64,000 bases of DNA from Halobacillus shinanisalinarum (GTDB taxonomy: Bacteria; Bacillota; Bacilli; Bacillales; Halobacillaceae): the NCBI RefSeq assembly GCF_022919835.1, contig NZ_CP095074.1:2356001-2420000 (forward strand), written 5' to 3'. The position numbers were made by a program, and so were the translations under genes. Shown here in pieces: positions 9,048-18,009 of this stretch. The notes under the pieces are model-generated. The model did no database searches, was not told the DNA's origin, and saw only the letters and a list, made by a program, of their open reading frames with translations. How positions within the stretch are numbered: position 1 is the first letter of the stretch; each line of letters begins with the position of its first letter.

Positions 9048-9061
9048 CATTTCGTTGCTGC

Positions 9062-9766
9062 TTAAAACCACTGCATAATATATAAAATCACCCCAACCAT
9101 AAACAAAGAGGGTAATAAATTTGCGACTCGTATTTTGGTTAACTTTAGTAAATTTAGACCAATGGCTACAATGAGTAATCCTCCGGTTGCGGTCATTTCT
9201 ATAATAAATAAGTCAAGCATTTCCTGTGGAATCCACCGGTTAATTTGTGTTGCAAGTAACGCAATCGAACCCTCATAAAGCACAACTGGAATAACCGAAA
9301 AAATTACACCGATCCCTAATGTAGATGTCAATACTAGGGCAACAAACCCATCTATAATCGCTTTAGTAATCAACACCTCATGATCGTTTCGAAGGCCACT
9401 ATCCAGTGCACCAATAACAGAGAGGGCACCAATGACAAAAATAAGCGAAGCTGTAATAAACCCTTGAGCAATTGTAGACTTCTGATCAGGCTTTGTAAGC
9501 TTTCTCTCAATCCAACGTCCAATATACTCCAAACGCTCTTCCAGATGTAAACCCTCTCCCAAAATGGCACCAGTTAACAAACTAAGCAGCACAACAACAA
9601 TGTTAGACGTTTCAAATCCCATCTGCATTCCAATCAGAATAACAGCTAAACCGACACCACTCATCACCGTTTCCTTAAAACGCTCGGGAATTTTAGTAAA
9701 GAATAAACCTAATAGGGAACCGCCAAAGATACACACTCCATTTATAATTGTGCCCAATAAGACCAT
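9062..9766 (-). CDS. DUF554 family membrane protein
   Basis: Hydrophobic protein with six or seven predicted helices, similar to B. subtilis YdfK and E. coli YqgA, of unknown transport function. Landmarks are GTIINGVCIFGGSLLGL at the start, GAILGEGLHLEERLE and TATGGLLIVAIGLNLLKLTKIRVANLLPSL near the end. ATG 9766 has GGAG upstream at good spacing; the longer frame would begin inside a parS site. It is downstream of spo0J in the same direction but a terminator separates them. Confidence 0.85.
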   Translation of the reverse strand: MVLLGTIINGVCIFGGSLLGLFFTKIPERFKETVMSGVGLAVILIGMQMGFETSNIVVVLLSLLTGAILGEGLHLEERLEYIGRWIERKLTKPDQKSTIAQGFITASLIFVIGALSVIGALDSGLRNDHEVLITKAIIDGFVALVLTSTLGIGVIFSVIPVVLYEGSIALLATQINRWIPQEMLDLFIIEMTATGGLLIVAIGLNLLKLTKIRVANLLPSLFMVGVILYIMQWF

Positions 9767-9785
9767 AATGCTCGCTCCAATGATT

Positions 9786-9801
9786 TGTTTCACGTGAAAC
9801 T
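9786..9801. promoter_or_regulatory. parS site (Spo0J binding), copy 1
   Basis: TGTTTCACGTGAAACT matches the parS consensus TGTTNCACGTGAAACA at 15 of 16 bases. It sits just upstream of the DUF554 gene and after spo0J. Confidence 0.9.
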
Positions 9802-9815
9802 ATTTTATATGTAAG

Positions 9816-9848
9816 AAAAAGGCCTGGAACTTCCATACGACCAGGCTT
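9816..9848 (-). terminator. Terminator of the noc-soj-spo0J block
   Basis: On the minus strand AAGCCTGG pairs with CCAGGCC(T) and is followed by a run of Ts, directly after the spo0J stop. Confidence 0.8.
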
Positions 9849-9855
9849 CAAGCTC

Positions 9856-10698
9856 TTATTCATTTTCAAACCAGTGCAAAATTCTTTCTAAATCCTCATC
9901 ATTAAAAAACTCAATCTCAATTTTCCCTTTACGTTTACCTTTATGAATGGTTACATCTGTTCCAAGGCATTTTTTGAGGCTTTCTTCCCTTTCACGAATA
10001 AAAATATCCTTTTCCGGTTCTTTTTTCACCTGCTCGTTCTTTCGATCATTTAATTCTAGAATGAGCTTTTCTACCTGGCGTACGTTTAACCCTTCCGCTT
10101 CAATCCTTTCCATAACAGGGAGGACCTTTTTCTTATCTTTCAACCCTAGTAAGGCTCTTCCATGCCCCATTGATAAGGACCCGTTGTTAATTCGCTCACT
10201 CACTTCAGTGGGGAGTGTAAGCAATCGTACCAGATTCGCAATATGGGAGCGGCTTTTACCAAGCCGTTTAGAGAGACTATCTTGAGTCACACCTAATTCT
10301 TTGATGAGGTTCTGATAGGCGTGTGCTTCTTCAATAGGTGTTAAATCCTCACGTTGAAGATTTTCTAGCAATGCTAACTCCATCATTTGATCATCGGTTA
10401 ACTCTCGGATCAAAACAGGTACCGATTCAAGCCCCGCTTTTATAGCTGCACGAAAACGACGTTCCCCTACCACAATTTCATAGCCTTTAATACTATTCCT
10501 GACAATTAAAGGTTGAAGGATTCCATGCTCCTCTATCGATTGTTTCAACTCTTCAATGGCTTCCTCAGTGAAGTGTTTACGCGGTTGATATGGATTGGGT
10601 CTACAACTTTTCACTTTTATTTCATGAATCTGCTCATCGCCTTCCGCATTCATGTCGGTAAACAGAGCATTTATTCCTTTACCTAACCCTCTCGCCAT
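9856..10698 (-). CDS. spo0J: Chromosome-partitioning protein ParB/Spo0J
   Basis: 280-aa CTP-dependent DNA clamp that loads at parS, spreads, recruits SMC and organises the origin. N-terminus [13 protein letters not shown] is typical. The CTPase domain carries NPYQPRKHF and GERRFRAA (about 75-85), the helix-turn-helix has [22 protein letters not shown], and the C-terminus dimerises. It overlaps the end of soj by about 20 bp, as expected for this operon. Three parS-like sites lie within 4.5 kb. Confidence 0.97.
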   Translation of the reverse strand: MARGLGKGINALFTDMNAEGDEQIHEIKVKSCRPNPYQPRKHFTEEAIEELKQSIEEHGILQPLIVRNSIKGYEIVVGERRFRAAIKAGLESVPVLIRELTDDQMMELALLENLQREDLTPIEEAHAYQNLIKELGVTQDSLSKRLGKSRSHIANLVRLLTLPTEVSERINNGSLSMGHGRALLGLKDKKKVLPVMERIEAEGLNVRQVEKLILELNDRKNEQVKKEPEKDIFIREREESLKKCLGTDVTIHKGKRKGKIEIEFFNDEDLERILHWFENE

Positions 10699-11451
10699 TT
10701 GCCATCACTTCCTTCGCTAAGTCTAAATATACTTCAGCCCCACGTGATTTGGCATCATATAAAATAATTGGCTTGCCGTGACTGGGAGCTTCACTTAAAC
10801 GAACATTACGTGGAATAATTGACTGATATACACGATCCTGAAAGTACTTTTTCACTTCCTCAATAACTTGGATACCTAAATTTGTACGAGCATCCAGCAT
10901 TGTTAGTAGGACCCCTTCAATCATAAGATTCTTATTTAAGTGTTTCTGAACAAGTCGAATCGTATTCAATAGTTGGCTCAAACCCTCAAGAGCATAGTAC
11001 TCACATTGAACAGGGATCAATACTGTATCCGAAGCTGTCAAAGAGTTGATTGTCAAAAGACCTAATGACGGCGGGCAATCAATAATGACATAATCATATT
11101 CATCTTTCACTTCATCAATGGCATGCTTGAGCCTCACCTCTCTTGAAATCGTAGGCACAAGTTCAATTTCAGCTCCAGCTAGCTGGATAGTCGCAGGAAT
11201 AGCATCTAAATTTTCTACCATTGTTGAAGTGCGTACCTGGGGGCATCTACTCCATCCACCAGCACATCATAAATGCATTGCTCAACGGCCCCTTTTTCCA
11301 CACCCACTCCACTTGTTGCATTCCCTTGTGGGTCAATATCAACTAAAAGCACCTTATTATTTAAATAAGCTAAGCATGAACTTAAATTAACGGCTGTTGT
11401 TGTTTTTCCAACGCCACCTTTTTGATTGGCAATGGAAATCACTTTACCCAT
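10679..11451 (-). pseudogene. soj: ParA-family ATPase Soj, interrupted by a single-base frameshift
   Basis: ATPase partner of Spo0J that also controls DnaA. The first part (11451 down to about 11240) holds ATG with an AGGTG site, the deviant Walker [15 protein letters not shown] and [14 protein letters not shown]. It then runs into a stop. The rest (from about 11236) continues in another frame with [32 protein letters not shown] and [17 protein letters not shown] to a normal end. Adding one C to the C5 run at 11239-11243 restores one continuous ORF of about 257 codons, the family length. Everything else is intact, so a base-calling error is at least as likely as true loss. A separate in-frame ATG at 11221 could only make a fragment without Walker A. 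Confidence 0.92.
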
Positions 11452-11550
11452 GCTGTCACCTGCCTCTTCCCAATTACTTAACGTACGTATGTTCAAATTT
11501 ATTTGTTCAATTGATTTAAAAATCAAATCGCAGCTTTACATTTATTTTTA

Positions 11551-11580
11551 AAAAACCCATCTTCACAGCTGTTAGATGGG
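11551..11580 (-). terminator. Terminator after noc
   Basis: Minus strand CCCATCT and AGATGGG pair around a 10-11 base loop, followed by TTTTTT. Confidence 0.8.
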
Positions 11581-11595
11581 CGAGGCTTCAATAAG

Positions 11596-12456
11596 CTATG
11601 GTTTTTTCTTAGGGATTTTTATAGTGAATTGATAATAGTCGTCGTGTTCTTCTTCGTTCGTTTCCAGATCAACACCAGTATCCGACACCATATCAAGCGA
11701 TTGACGAATTGTATTCATCGCAATCCTCATGTCTTTATTGACACCTTTTAGCTTCGGTTTTTTCTTCTTGGGTTTCGGATCTTGGAGCTTCGCAATCCGT
11801 TCCTCCGTCTGCTTTACATTAAGCTGTTTCTCAATAATTTCATCAAGAAGTTTTTCTTGATTCTCCTTATCTTTCAAAACAATCAGAGCCCTAGCATGCC
11901 GTTCCGTAATCTCCTTATCCATCACTGCCTGCTGGACAGACTCAGGGAGTTTGAGCAGTCGCATCTTATTGGCAACTGTTGATTGGCTTTTACCAAGACG
12001 TTGAGCAAGCGCCTCTTGAGTCAACTCATGGATTTCAATCAACCGTGCATACGCTGTAGCTTCCTCTATAACTGTTAACTCTTCACGCTGTAAGTTTTCA
12101 ATTAAGGCAACAGAAGCTGTTTGAGCATCATCCATATCTCGAAGAATAGCAGGAATGTTCTCCCATTCAAGTAATTGAACAGCGCGCCACCTGCGCTCTC
12201 CTGCAATTAATTCATACTGCTCCTCATTTAAACGACGAACTACAATCGGCTGAATCATCCCATGCGTATGTATCGTTTGGGCGAGTTCACTAATCTTTTC
12301 ATTGTTAAAAATGGCCCTTGGCTGATAACGGTTCGGCTGAACACGTTCGACAGGAACCTGCATGACTTCATCAGGATTGTATTCTTCTTCGTTATTATTA
12401 CTATCTGAATCTGACTTGTCTCCCAGCCCGAACAGACGACTAAAAGGATGTAACAC
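11596..12456 (-). CDS. noc: Nucleoid occlusion protein Noc
   Basis: ParB paralogue that binds Noc sites, anchors to the membrane and keeps FtsZ rings off the nucleoid. The N-terminus [12 protein letters not shown] matches the amphipathic membrane-targeting helix of Noc. The CTPase motif [19 protein letters not shown] and the HTH region [25 protein letters not shown] are clear, and the tail ends [11 protein letters not shown] at 12456 is chosen: it puts the amphipathic helix first and has AGGTGG upstream. A parS site lies just upstream. Its usual upstream neighbour rsmG is about 12 kb away here. Confidence 0.95.
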   Translation of the reverse strand: MLHPFSRLFGLGDKSDSDSNNNEEEYNPDEVMQVPVERVQPNRYQPRAIFNNEKISELAQTIHTHGMIQPIVVRRLNEEQYELIAGERRWRAVQLLEWENIPAILRDMDDAQTASVALIENLQREELTVIEEATAYARLIEIHELTQEALAQRLGKSQSTVANKMRLLKLPESVQQAVMDKEITERHARALIVLKDKENQEKLLDEIIEKQLNVKQTEERIAKLQDPKPKKKKPKLKGVNKDMRIAMNTIRQSLDMVSDTGVDLETNEEEHDDYYQFTIKIPKKKP

Positions 12457-12498
12457 GATCAGACACCACCTTTTTTCAATCAAGCACACGATCAAATA

Positions 12499-12514
12499 TG
12501 TTTCACGTGGAACA
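12499..12514. promoter_or_regulatory. parS site, copy 2
   Basis: On the minus strand TGTTCCACGTGAAACA, a full match to the parS consensus TGTTNCACGTGAAACA. It lies about 45 bp upstream of the noc start. Confidence 0.93.
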
Positions 12515-12529
12515 TTACTTTATCAATAG

Positions 12530-12575
12530 AAAAAAGCGCCGCAGGCTTATGAGCTGCTGCGCATACGTATGCCTT
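12530..12575 (-). terminator. Hairpin upstream of noc
   Basis: GCGCAGCAG and CCTGCGGCGC (minus strand) pair around a short loop and are followed by TTTTTT. No gene precedes it in the leftward direction, so it may be a leftover from the time when another gene adjoined noc. Confidence 0.6.
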
Positions 12576-12750
12576 TTTTGAATCTATTATTTATTTTATC
12601 ATATTTTGACTAGTAAAAGTATCTAGTAAATCGAATATTTCTATTATCGACTTTTTACTACAAAACATTAGCTAAAAACCAAAATCTTACCCTTATTGTA
12701 CGATGCTTTCTTTAAAATTTCGACCTTCTGCAACAATCGCGAAAACTTCT

Positions 12751-12872
12751 AGTGTATGTTCAAAAAGTTGACGAATGAGGACCACAGCGTATGACTTTCT
12801 TACGTGAGGACCGGAGAATCCGAGCAACGAAGAAATTCACCGTTTATCATTTGGTAACTTTTTTAACATCAT
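12751..12872. repeat. Dispersed intergenic repeat, copy B (internally deleted)
   Basis: Starts AGTGTATGTTCAAAAAGT and ends ACTTTTTTAACATCAT. Relative to copies A and C it lacks about 58 bp after GACGAATGAG and resumes at GACCACAGCG. The AGCAACGAAGAAATTC segment is kept. It lies in the gene-free 12.5-13.05 kb stretch, which otherwise contains only the parS site and hairpins. Confidence 0.8.
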
Positions 12873-12997
12873 CTTCTAACAGATCTTCGTAAAATTTAAG
12901 TTTTTTGCGTACAGTCGAAAAGCCCTAATAGGTTGGATTCCTGCAATTATCTATTTCTTTTGTTTAAAAATTCCACCTCACCAACTTTTATTCCCTT

Positions 12998-13035
12998 AAA
13001 AAGACGCCTCCTTAATTTTAGGAAAGCGTCTATTT
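12998..13035 (-). terminator. Terminator after msrB
   Basis: Minus strand AGACGCTTTCC pairs with GGAGGCGTCT and is followed by a T run; 20 bp after the msrB stop. Confidence 0.8.
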
Positions 13036-13053
13036 GATAAGCCATTTATAGTA

Positions 13054-13635
13054 CTAATTCTCGCTTTCAAACAAGTACATAAACTCTCCATACCCCTTTT
13101 CTTCAAGGTTTTCCTTAGGAACAAAATCCATAGCTGCAGAGTTCATGCAATAACGTAAGCCTGTTGGCTTTGGACCATCGTTAAAAACATGACCAACATG
13201 TGAATCAGCTTCCTTGCTTCTAATCTCTGTTCTAGTACCAAAGATACCAGGATCCTCTTTTTTAACAATATTCCCCTCAACTAACGGTTTAGTAAAACTC
13301 GGCCAGCCTGTACCTGAATAAAATTTATCAGTGGAGCTGAAAAGAGGCTCTCCAGATATAATGTCTACATAAATCCCCTCTTTTTTATTATCCCAATACT
13401 TATTTTCAAAGGCCTTTTCTGTTCCATTCTTTTGAGTGACATTATATTGTATGGGTGTAAGCATTTCTTTTAACTCGGCTTGAGAATATGTGACCTTCTC
13501 TCCGCCATCATTTTTCACTTCAACTGTACGTTCCTTATTGCGTTCTTCACCAAATATCTTATTATAGACTCCTGGACCAATGAAGACAGCCAAACCGACC
13601 AAGGCAACGATTGAAACTAACAAAAATTTATTCAC
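13054..13635 (-). CDS. msrB: Membrane-anchored peptide-methionine (R)-S-oxide reductase
   Basis: Repairs oxidised methionine in proteins. An N-terminal hydrophobic helix (about residues 4-22) would place the enzyme outside the membrane, which is unusual because most Bacillus MsrB proteins are cytosolic or fused to MsrA. The SelR domain begins near residue 50 ([24 protein letters not shown]), contains [10 protein letters not shown], and ends with [11 protein letters not shown] and the catalytic [11 protein letters not shown] cysteine. The zinc CxxC pairs of some family members are absent. GTG start with AAGGAGG upstream. Monocistronic. Confidence 0.93.
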   Translation of the reverse strand: MNKFLLVSIVALVGLAVFIGPGVYNKIFGEERNKERTVEVKNDGGEKVTYSQAELKEMLTPIQYNVTQKNGTEKAFENKYWDNKKEGIYVDIISGEPLFSSTDKFYSGTGWPSFTKPLVEGNIVKKEDPGIFGTRTEIRSKEADSHVGHVFNDGPKPTGLRYCMNSAAMDFVPKENLEEKGYGEFMYLFESEN

Positions 13636-13812
13636 TTTTTTTGCCTCCTTTTTCTGTATAAAGGTTCATCATACCCACCAGGGTTAAGAGTTTACAGTTA
13701 TAATGTTAACATTAATAGAAGTATCAGCTAATTTATATGCTTACTCCTTTTATTGTGATAACAGCTTTCCATTCGTTATAATTATATATATATTAATAAA
13801 GGAGCATGATTT

Positions 13813-14109
13813 ATGGATCGTAAAGAAATGGAAGATCAAGTGATACAAAGCTATCAAAAAGACGAGCAGATGATGATCCTTGTGTTTGCTCAGTGGTGCA
13901 TCAATCACGAACTGGATCCTGTTTCGCTATATAAAGAAGCTTATCCTGATCAAATAGACAATGATTCATTAAGACAAGCCTTAGAGTTAACTGTCTCTAA
14001 AAAAGAAGCCGAGGATATCCCGGACCAAACTCTTCTCGGTGTACTATCTTTATTCGGCAACGATGATTTAGCCTTTGTGGTAACTGAATACATGGATAAA
14101 AGGAAATAA
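13813..14109 (+). CDS. Conserved hypothetical protein, 98 aa
   Basis: Acidic, soluble, helix-rich protein (MDRKEMEDQVIQSYQKDEQM). I do not recognise a domain. An AAAGGAG site precedes ATG and a hairpin terminator follows directly, supporting a real single-gene unit between msrB and the MFS gene. Confidence 0.65.
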   Translation: MDRKEMEDQVIQSYQKDEQMMILVFAQWCINHELDPVSLYKEAYPDQIDNDSLRQALELTVSKKEAEDIPDQTLLGVLSLFGNDDLAFVVTEYMDKRK

Positions 14110-14136
14110 AGTGGCTTCTGTAGAATGCCACTTTAC
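14108..14136 (+). terminator. Terminator of the 98-aa gene
   Basis: AAAGTGGC and GCCACTTT pair around an 11-base loop, followed by a T-rich tract. Confidence 0.75.
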
Positions 14137-14204
14137 TTTATCCTAAGTATTATCTAGCTATATTTAAATATCTTATTCCATTCCAAACGCTTCTATGATG
14201 TTGT

Positions 14205-14220
14205 TGTTTCACGTGAAACG
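14205..14220. promoter_or_regulatory. parS site, copy 3
   Basis: TGTTTCACGTGAAACG matches parS at 15 of 16 bases. It lies in the accessory block, between the 98-aa gene and the MFS gene. Confidence 0.88.
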
Positions 14221-14276
14221 TTTTAGAGAAGTTCTTCAGAAAAAATAAATTTATCTTTTATGTGATTCGGTAAAGT

Positions 14277-15503
14277 TCAAGCTGTCTTCAACGAAGGATG
14301 AAGATAGAAGGACGAGGCAATCACAACGATCACTCCTCCCAAAAAAATTGTAGCCTCCGTGCTGGACCATTCAGAGATGACCCCAGCCATGAGAGCCGCT
14401 GCAGGCATCAAAATCCATGTCATGAAACGGCTTGTAGCTTGAACTCTCCCTAACAATTGACTAGGCGTAAGCCTTTGACGAATCGTTACAATGGAAGGAC
14501 TCTTAATTGCTGCACAAAAAGTCCCTACTGCATTCATCACTACCAACCACCAGAAGGATTGGAAATGGCTAAAACCGATGATAGACACCCCTCCAATGAG
14601 AGAAGCAGTGAATAATATCTGCCTATAGGTCCACCATTTTCTTAAAATCGATGTTAAAATAGCCCCTCCTACCGCAGCCGCTCCTCCAAAAGATAACACC
14701 CATCCAATTTCCACAACTGTTAACCTTATCCCATCCCTCATGTAGAAGACCATCATCGTTAAGAACAATGTCGTACCGAAAATAGAAAATAACATAGCTA
14801 AATTGGTGAAAAGAATGGGCTTTGTTTGCAATAAATACGAAAAGCCTTCTCTTATATCCTCCACTACCCCTTTTTGTCGAGAATCTTTTGCAGGTGATTG
14901 GATCTTCAAGGTGGACACAGCACAAAAGGCTAAGAAAAAGCTTAAGCTGTTAGCCATAAGGGCATACCCAGGATGGAAAGCGTTAATTAATATTCCACCC
15001 AATCCAGGTCCTACTAGTACGGCCGTTTGAAACAAACCTGTATTTATGGAATTTGCTTTTGCCAGTTCATTATTCCTAACCAATTGAGGAATTGTAGCAA
15101 ATTGGGCTGTGTGATAGAGCTGACTCAATGTACCAATCAGTAGTGCCGCACTATATAACTGCCACATCGCGAGGGTATCCCTAATAAATAGCACTCCCAC
15201 CGCACCAATGATCATTCCTCTTCCCGCATCACAAAGCAGTAATATCCCTTTGCGGTGAAAGCGATCCGCAATTACACCTGTTAGAGGCTGAAGTAGAACG
15301 GGCAAACGTTCTAGTGCAGCTACGAACCCCATGGCTAGTGGAGACCCAGTCAATGCTAAAACGATTAGCGGTAGTGCTAATAAATAGATTTGATCACCGA
15401 GGAAAGAGATCACATTTCCCCCTATTAAGCGAAAGGCGGGAAAGTTCCGTTTCCACTCTGGGGTTTCATCTGTGGAAGCATGACTGGATAACGGATCCAT
15501 CAT
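14277..15503 (-). CDS. MFS transporter, MFS_3-type efflux protein
   Basis: 408-aa carrier with about 12 hydrophobic helices. The N-terminal region NVISFLGDQIYLLALPLIVLALTGSP, the loop GVIADRFHRKGILLLCD (MFS motif A) and the late segment RQRLTPSQLLGRVQATSRF are typical of the drug or macrolide-efflux-like branch; substrate unknown. Its start overlaps the stop of the upstream regulator gene (ATGATG/TGA), so the two are translationally coupled and the regulator probably controls the pump. Confidence 0.88.
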   Translation of the reverse strand: MMDPLSSHASTDETPEWKRNFPAFRLIGGNVISFLGDQIYLLALPLIVLALTGSPLAMGFVAALERLPVLLQPLTGVIADRFHRKGILLLCDAGRGMIIGAVGVLFIRDTLAMWQLYSAALLIGTLSQLYHTAQFATIPQLVRNNELAKANSINTGLFQTAVLVGPGLGGILINAFHPGYALMANSLSFFLAFCAVSTLKIQSPAKDSRQKGVVEDIREGFSYLLQTKPILFTNLAMLFSIFGTTLFLTMMVFYMRDGIRLTVVEIGWVLSFGGAAAVGGAILTSILRKWWTYRQILFTASLIGGVSIIGFSHFQSFWWLVVMNAVGTFCAAIKSPSIVTIRQRLTPSQLLGRVQATSRFMTWILMPAAALMAGVISEWSSTEATIFLGGVIVVIASSFYLHPSLKTA

Positions 15504-16543
15504 GGCAGACTACCAATGAAATGCTCAAGTTCTGTCGCCATCATATCGACCGAATTTTTCTTCAAACGATAAATGGAACGCTCACCTTCTACGATTCGGG
15601 CAGACTTCAACAGTTTCAAATGGTGGTGGATAGTTGATTTTCCCATGTTAAGGGTATCCGTAAGCTCATGTAAAGTACGTTCCTTTTCAAATAAAAGCTT
15701 AACTATTTTCATCCTCACTTCATCGCCTAATGCTTTATATTTCTGGACAAGAAATTGATCAGGAGCATAAGGGTCATCCTTATAAATGCTGTCATTGGAA
15801 ACAGGATAATAGAAAATTTTTGTTCCCTCAATGTCCGCTTCCACGTTCCATGGCCGATACGTTCGTTGTGGAATTAATAGTACTCGGTACACACTTGGCT
15901 CTGGGAAATATTTGATACCTCCTGTCGCCCATTCTACAAGAGACTCCGCGTCTATATTTTTAGACATATCTTGCTTTGCTTTTTGATCACGCTGTAGTAT
16001 GGCTTGCAATTCCTGTTCCTGAGGTATTATTACAGCTATGTACCAGCCTGTTATAACAGCGATTAAGTGGTTTTTAAGTTGTGTAGGATCTATAGTTGTT
16101 ATAAAGGAAATGTATGTTTTAAAAAAGGGGTGGTTCTCTACTTCTATTTGTAACGACTTAACGGCCTTTTTATCCCCTTTAGATGCTTGGTCACGTAACT
16201 CTTGAAAAGCAAGGCCTAAATATGGCAAGCAAATATATTTGAGTTTGTTCACATCTAGTTGTTGGATAAATTCAATGAAGGCATCTAAGTTTGGAAAGGA
16301 ATCTTGGTGAAGGAGTTGAAGCAATGACTTCCAAGTGTTGTTCTCTTCAACGTATTGAAGTTGGTCATTCATTTCATTCGAAAGTTGTTTCTTTACAGCA
16401 TCCAAATCTGACTTTTCAAGCGTATCTAAAAGTGGAGTGTTCGTAACAGCTGCAATGCCAAGAGCAGCTTCGTAAAGCAATGACTGCTCTACTTTTGTCC
16501 GATAGGTTTCCCTTTTTCTACTTGTTGTTTGAATAACTTCCAT
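15500..16543 (-). CDS. ArsR-type winged-helix regulator with long N-terminal domain
   Basis: 347-aa regulator. The last roughly 90 residues are an ArsR-like winged helix (KYKALGDEVRMKIVKLLFEKERTLHELTDTLNMGKSTIHHHLKLLKSARIVEGERSIYRL). The first 250 residues form an all-alpha domain of the kind seen with MFS-linked Bacillus ArsR proteins; its ligand is unknown. ATG 16543 has GAGGTG about 5 bp upstream and is preferred to ATG 16570. A symmetric ATTCTA...TAGAAT site upstream suggests autoregulation. Confidence 0.85.
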   Translation of the reverse strand: MEVIQTTSRKRETYRTKVEQSLLYEAALGIAAVTNTPLLDTLEKSDLDAVKKQLSNEMNDQLQYVEENNTWKSLLQLLHQDSFPNLDAFIEFIQQLDVNKLKYICLPYLGLAFQELRDQASKGDKKAVKSLQIEVENHPFFKTYISFITTIDPTQLKNHLIAVITGWYIAVIIPQEQELQAILQRDQKAKQDMSKNIDAESLVEWATGGIKYFPEPSVYRVLLIPQRTYRPWNVEADIEGTKIFYYPVSNDSIYKDDPYAPDQFLVQKYKALGDEVRMKIVKLLFEKERTLHELTDTLNMGKSTIHHHLKLLKSARIVEGERSIYRLKKNSVDMMATELEHFIGSLP

Positions 16544-16572
16544 CTCATCACCTCGGATATAATGTTTCATTA

Positions 16573-16590
16573 ATTCTATAATATTAGAAT
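16573..16590. promoter_or_regulatory. Candidate operator of the ArsR/MFS operon
   Basis: ATTCTA and TAGAAT are perfect inverted 6-bp arms around 6 bp, 30 bp before the regulator start. The position fits ArsR autorepression; no binding data. Confidence 0.45.
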
Positions 16591-16653
16591 AATAAATTCA
16601 ATATATTTTTAACATTTTCGCTAGAGCATCCATGCTTTTGAAAGAACCTACTT

Positions 16654-16782
16654 ATGCAAAACTCGAAGCGGGCGTTAGGGATTCTGGCAGGAACATCAAA
16701 AGCTATATTGAACAAATACCTTCCTAAAACACATAGAAAAGCTCAAGTGAGTTGGGCACTAAAAATAACTGGTTTCAGCTAA
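16654..16782 (+). CDS. Possible small protein, 42 aa
   Basis: Short frame from ATG 16654 (MQNSKRALGILAGTSKAILN...) ending in TAA inside the 5' arm of a strong terminator. It is basic with an amphipathic start. The ribosome-binding site is weak (GAAAGAA). The terminator directly after it is the main reason to list it. It could instead be a decayed gene fragment. Confidence 0.3.
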   Translation: MQNSKRALGILAGTSKAILNKYLPKTHRKAQVSWALKITGFS

Positions 16783-16823
16783 AAAGAAGCTGGTCACCTA
16801 AGGTATAGGTGGTCAGCTTCTTA
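16782..16823. terminator. Strong hairpin at 16.8 kb
   Basis: AAGAAGCTGGTCACCTA pairs with TAGGTGGTCAGCTTCTT around a 5-base loop. It may serve the small rightward ORF or the leftward dipeptidase gene about 100 bp away. Confidence 0.75.
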
Positions 16824-16925
16824 TATGTCGATCCTATTAAAATTCATAAACGTTCCTTTTTCGTGGACTTGGAAGTTAGGACTTTTTATGTGAATTACCT
16901 TCAGTGAAAAGCGCTTTAATTACTT

Positions 16926-17987
16926 TTATTTCCAAGTATTCTTCAAAACTCTAAGCCAGTTTTCATGCGTTAATTTACATAAATCTTTTTCACTAAAACC
17001 ACGTGTTTTTAACAATCCAAGTACCTTTGGCACCCCAGTCACATCTCCTAATTCATCTGGAAGCGTTGTGCCATCAAAATCTGAACCTAGGACAACATGT
17101 TCGATGCCTATGCGGTTGGCTATATAATCAATATGCTTAACGATATCTTCTAAGGGAGTAGCTGTATCCAGCTTCCCATCCGGACGAAGCATGTTAACGG
17201 CATATGTTACCCCTACTACACCATTGGACTCGGCAATCGCATCCAGTTGTTTATCGGTCAAATTGCGTGATATTGGACATATCGCATGTGCATTCGAGTG
17301 AGTGGCCACTAAAGGAGCATCGGAAATTTCCGCTACATCCCAAAATCCTTTTTCATTAAGATGAGACAAATCTAGCATAATTCCAAGTTGATTACATTCA
17401 CGAACCAAATTCTTCCCTGGTTCGGTAAGTCCGGGGCCAATATCAGGGGTGGAAGGAAACCGATACGGTACGCCGTGAGCGAAGTCGTTGGGGCGGCTCC
17501 ATACGAGTCCTAATGAACGAAGGCCTGCCTGATAGTATACAATTAATGCGTCAAGGTCCGTGTCAATTGCCTCAGCTCCTTCAAAATGAAGAATGGCGGC
17601 AATGGTTTCTTTATGTACTAAGTTACTTAGTTCATCAATGGTTCGTACGACTTTGAAGCTTCCATTTGAATTTGCCTCCAAGCTAAACAGGTCTGCAACC
17701 ATTGCATTTGTCATTCGATGACAGTATTCATATTCGGCCGGATCAGACAAGGGGAAATCATACCCCTTTTCAGTAGCGAATTTCTCAAAATCCGGAAGTA
17801 ATGCACCTGTCGGATGAGGGCAAAATATCGCAAAAAACCCTCCACTAAGCTGCCCTTTCCTTGCTCGAGGCAAATCTATATGACCAATAGAGCTCTCGCT
17901 GAAAAATGAACGACCTTTCCCTATGTCTTGTTGGTGAAGGTTTAGCAATGTATCATTATGACCATCAATTATCGGGAATTGGTTCAT
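16926..17987 (-). CDS. Membrane dipeptidase-type (renal dipeptidase, M19) hydrolase
   Basis: 353-aa zinc peptidase of the M19 family that cleaves dipeptides. Metal-binding motifs are visible: DGHND at residues 8-12, HFEGAEAI in the middle, THSNAHA and SRNLTD, then VLGSDFDG near the end. ATG 17987 with GAGGAGGAG upstream fixes the start. A longer in-frame extension to 18158 is translation through repeat copy C and is rejected. The repeat ends about 20 bp before this ribosome-binding site, so the native promoter is in or beyond the repeat. Confidence 0.92.
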   Translation of the reverse strand: MNQFPIIDGHNDTLLNLHQQDIGKGRSFFSESSIGHIDLPRARKGQLSGGFFAIFCPHPTGALLPDFEKFATEKGYDFPLSDPAEYEYCHRMTNAMVADLFSLEANSNGSFKVVRTIDELSNLVHKETIAAILHFEGAEAIDTDLDALIVYYQAGLRSLGLVWSRPNDFAHGVPYRFPSTPDIGPGLTEPGKNLVRECNQLGIMLDLSHLNEKGFWDVAEISDAPLVATHSNAHAICPISRNLTDKQLDAIAESNGVVGVTYAVNMLRPDGKLDTATPLEDIVKHIDYIANRIGIEHVVLGSDFDGTTLPDELGDVTGVPKVLGLLKTRGFSEKDLCKLTHENWLRVLKNTWK

Positions 17988-18009
17988 GTCACTCCTCCTC
18001 TTTTCTTTA

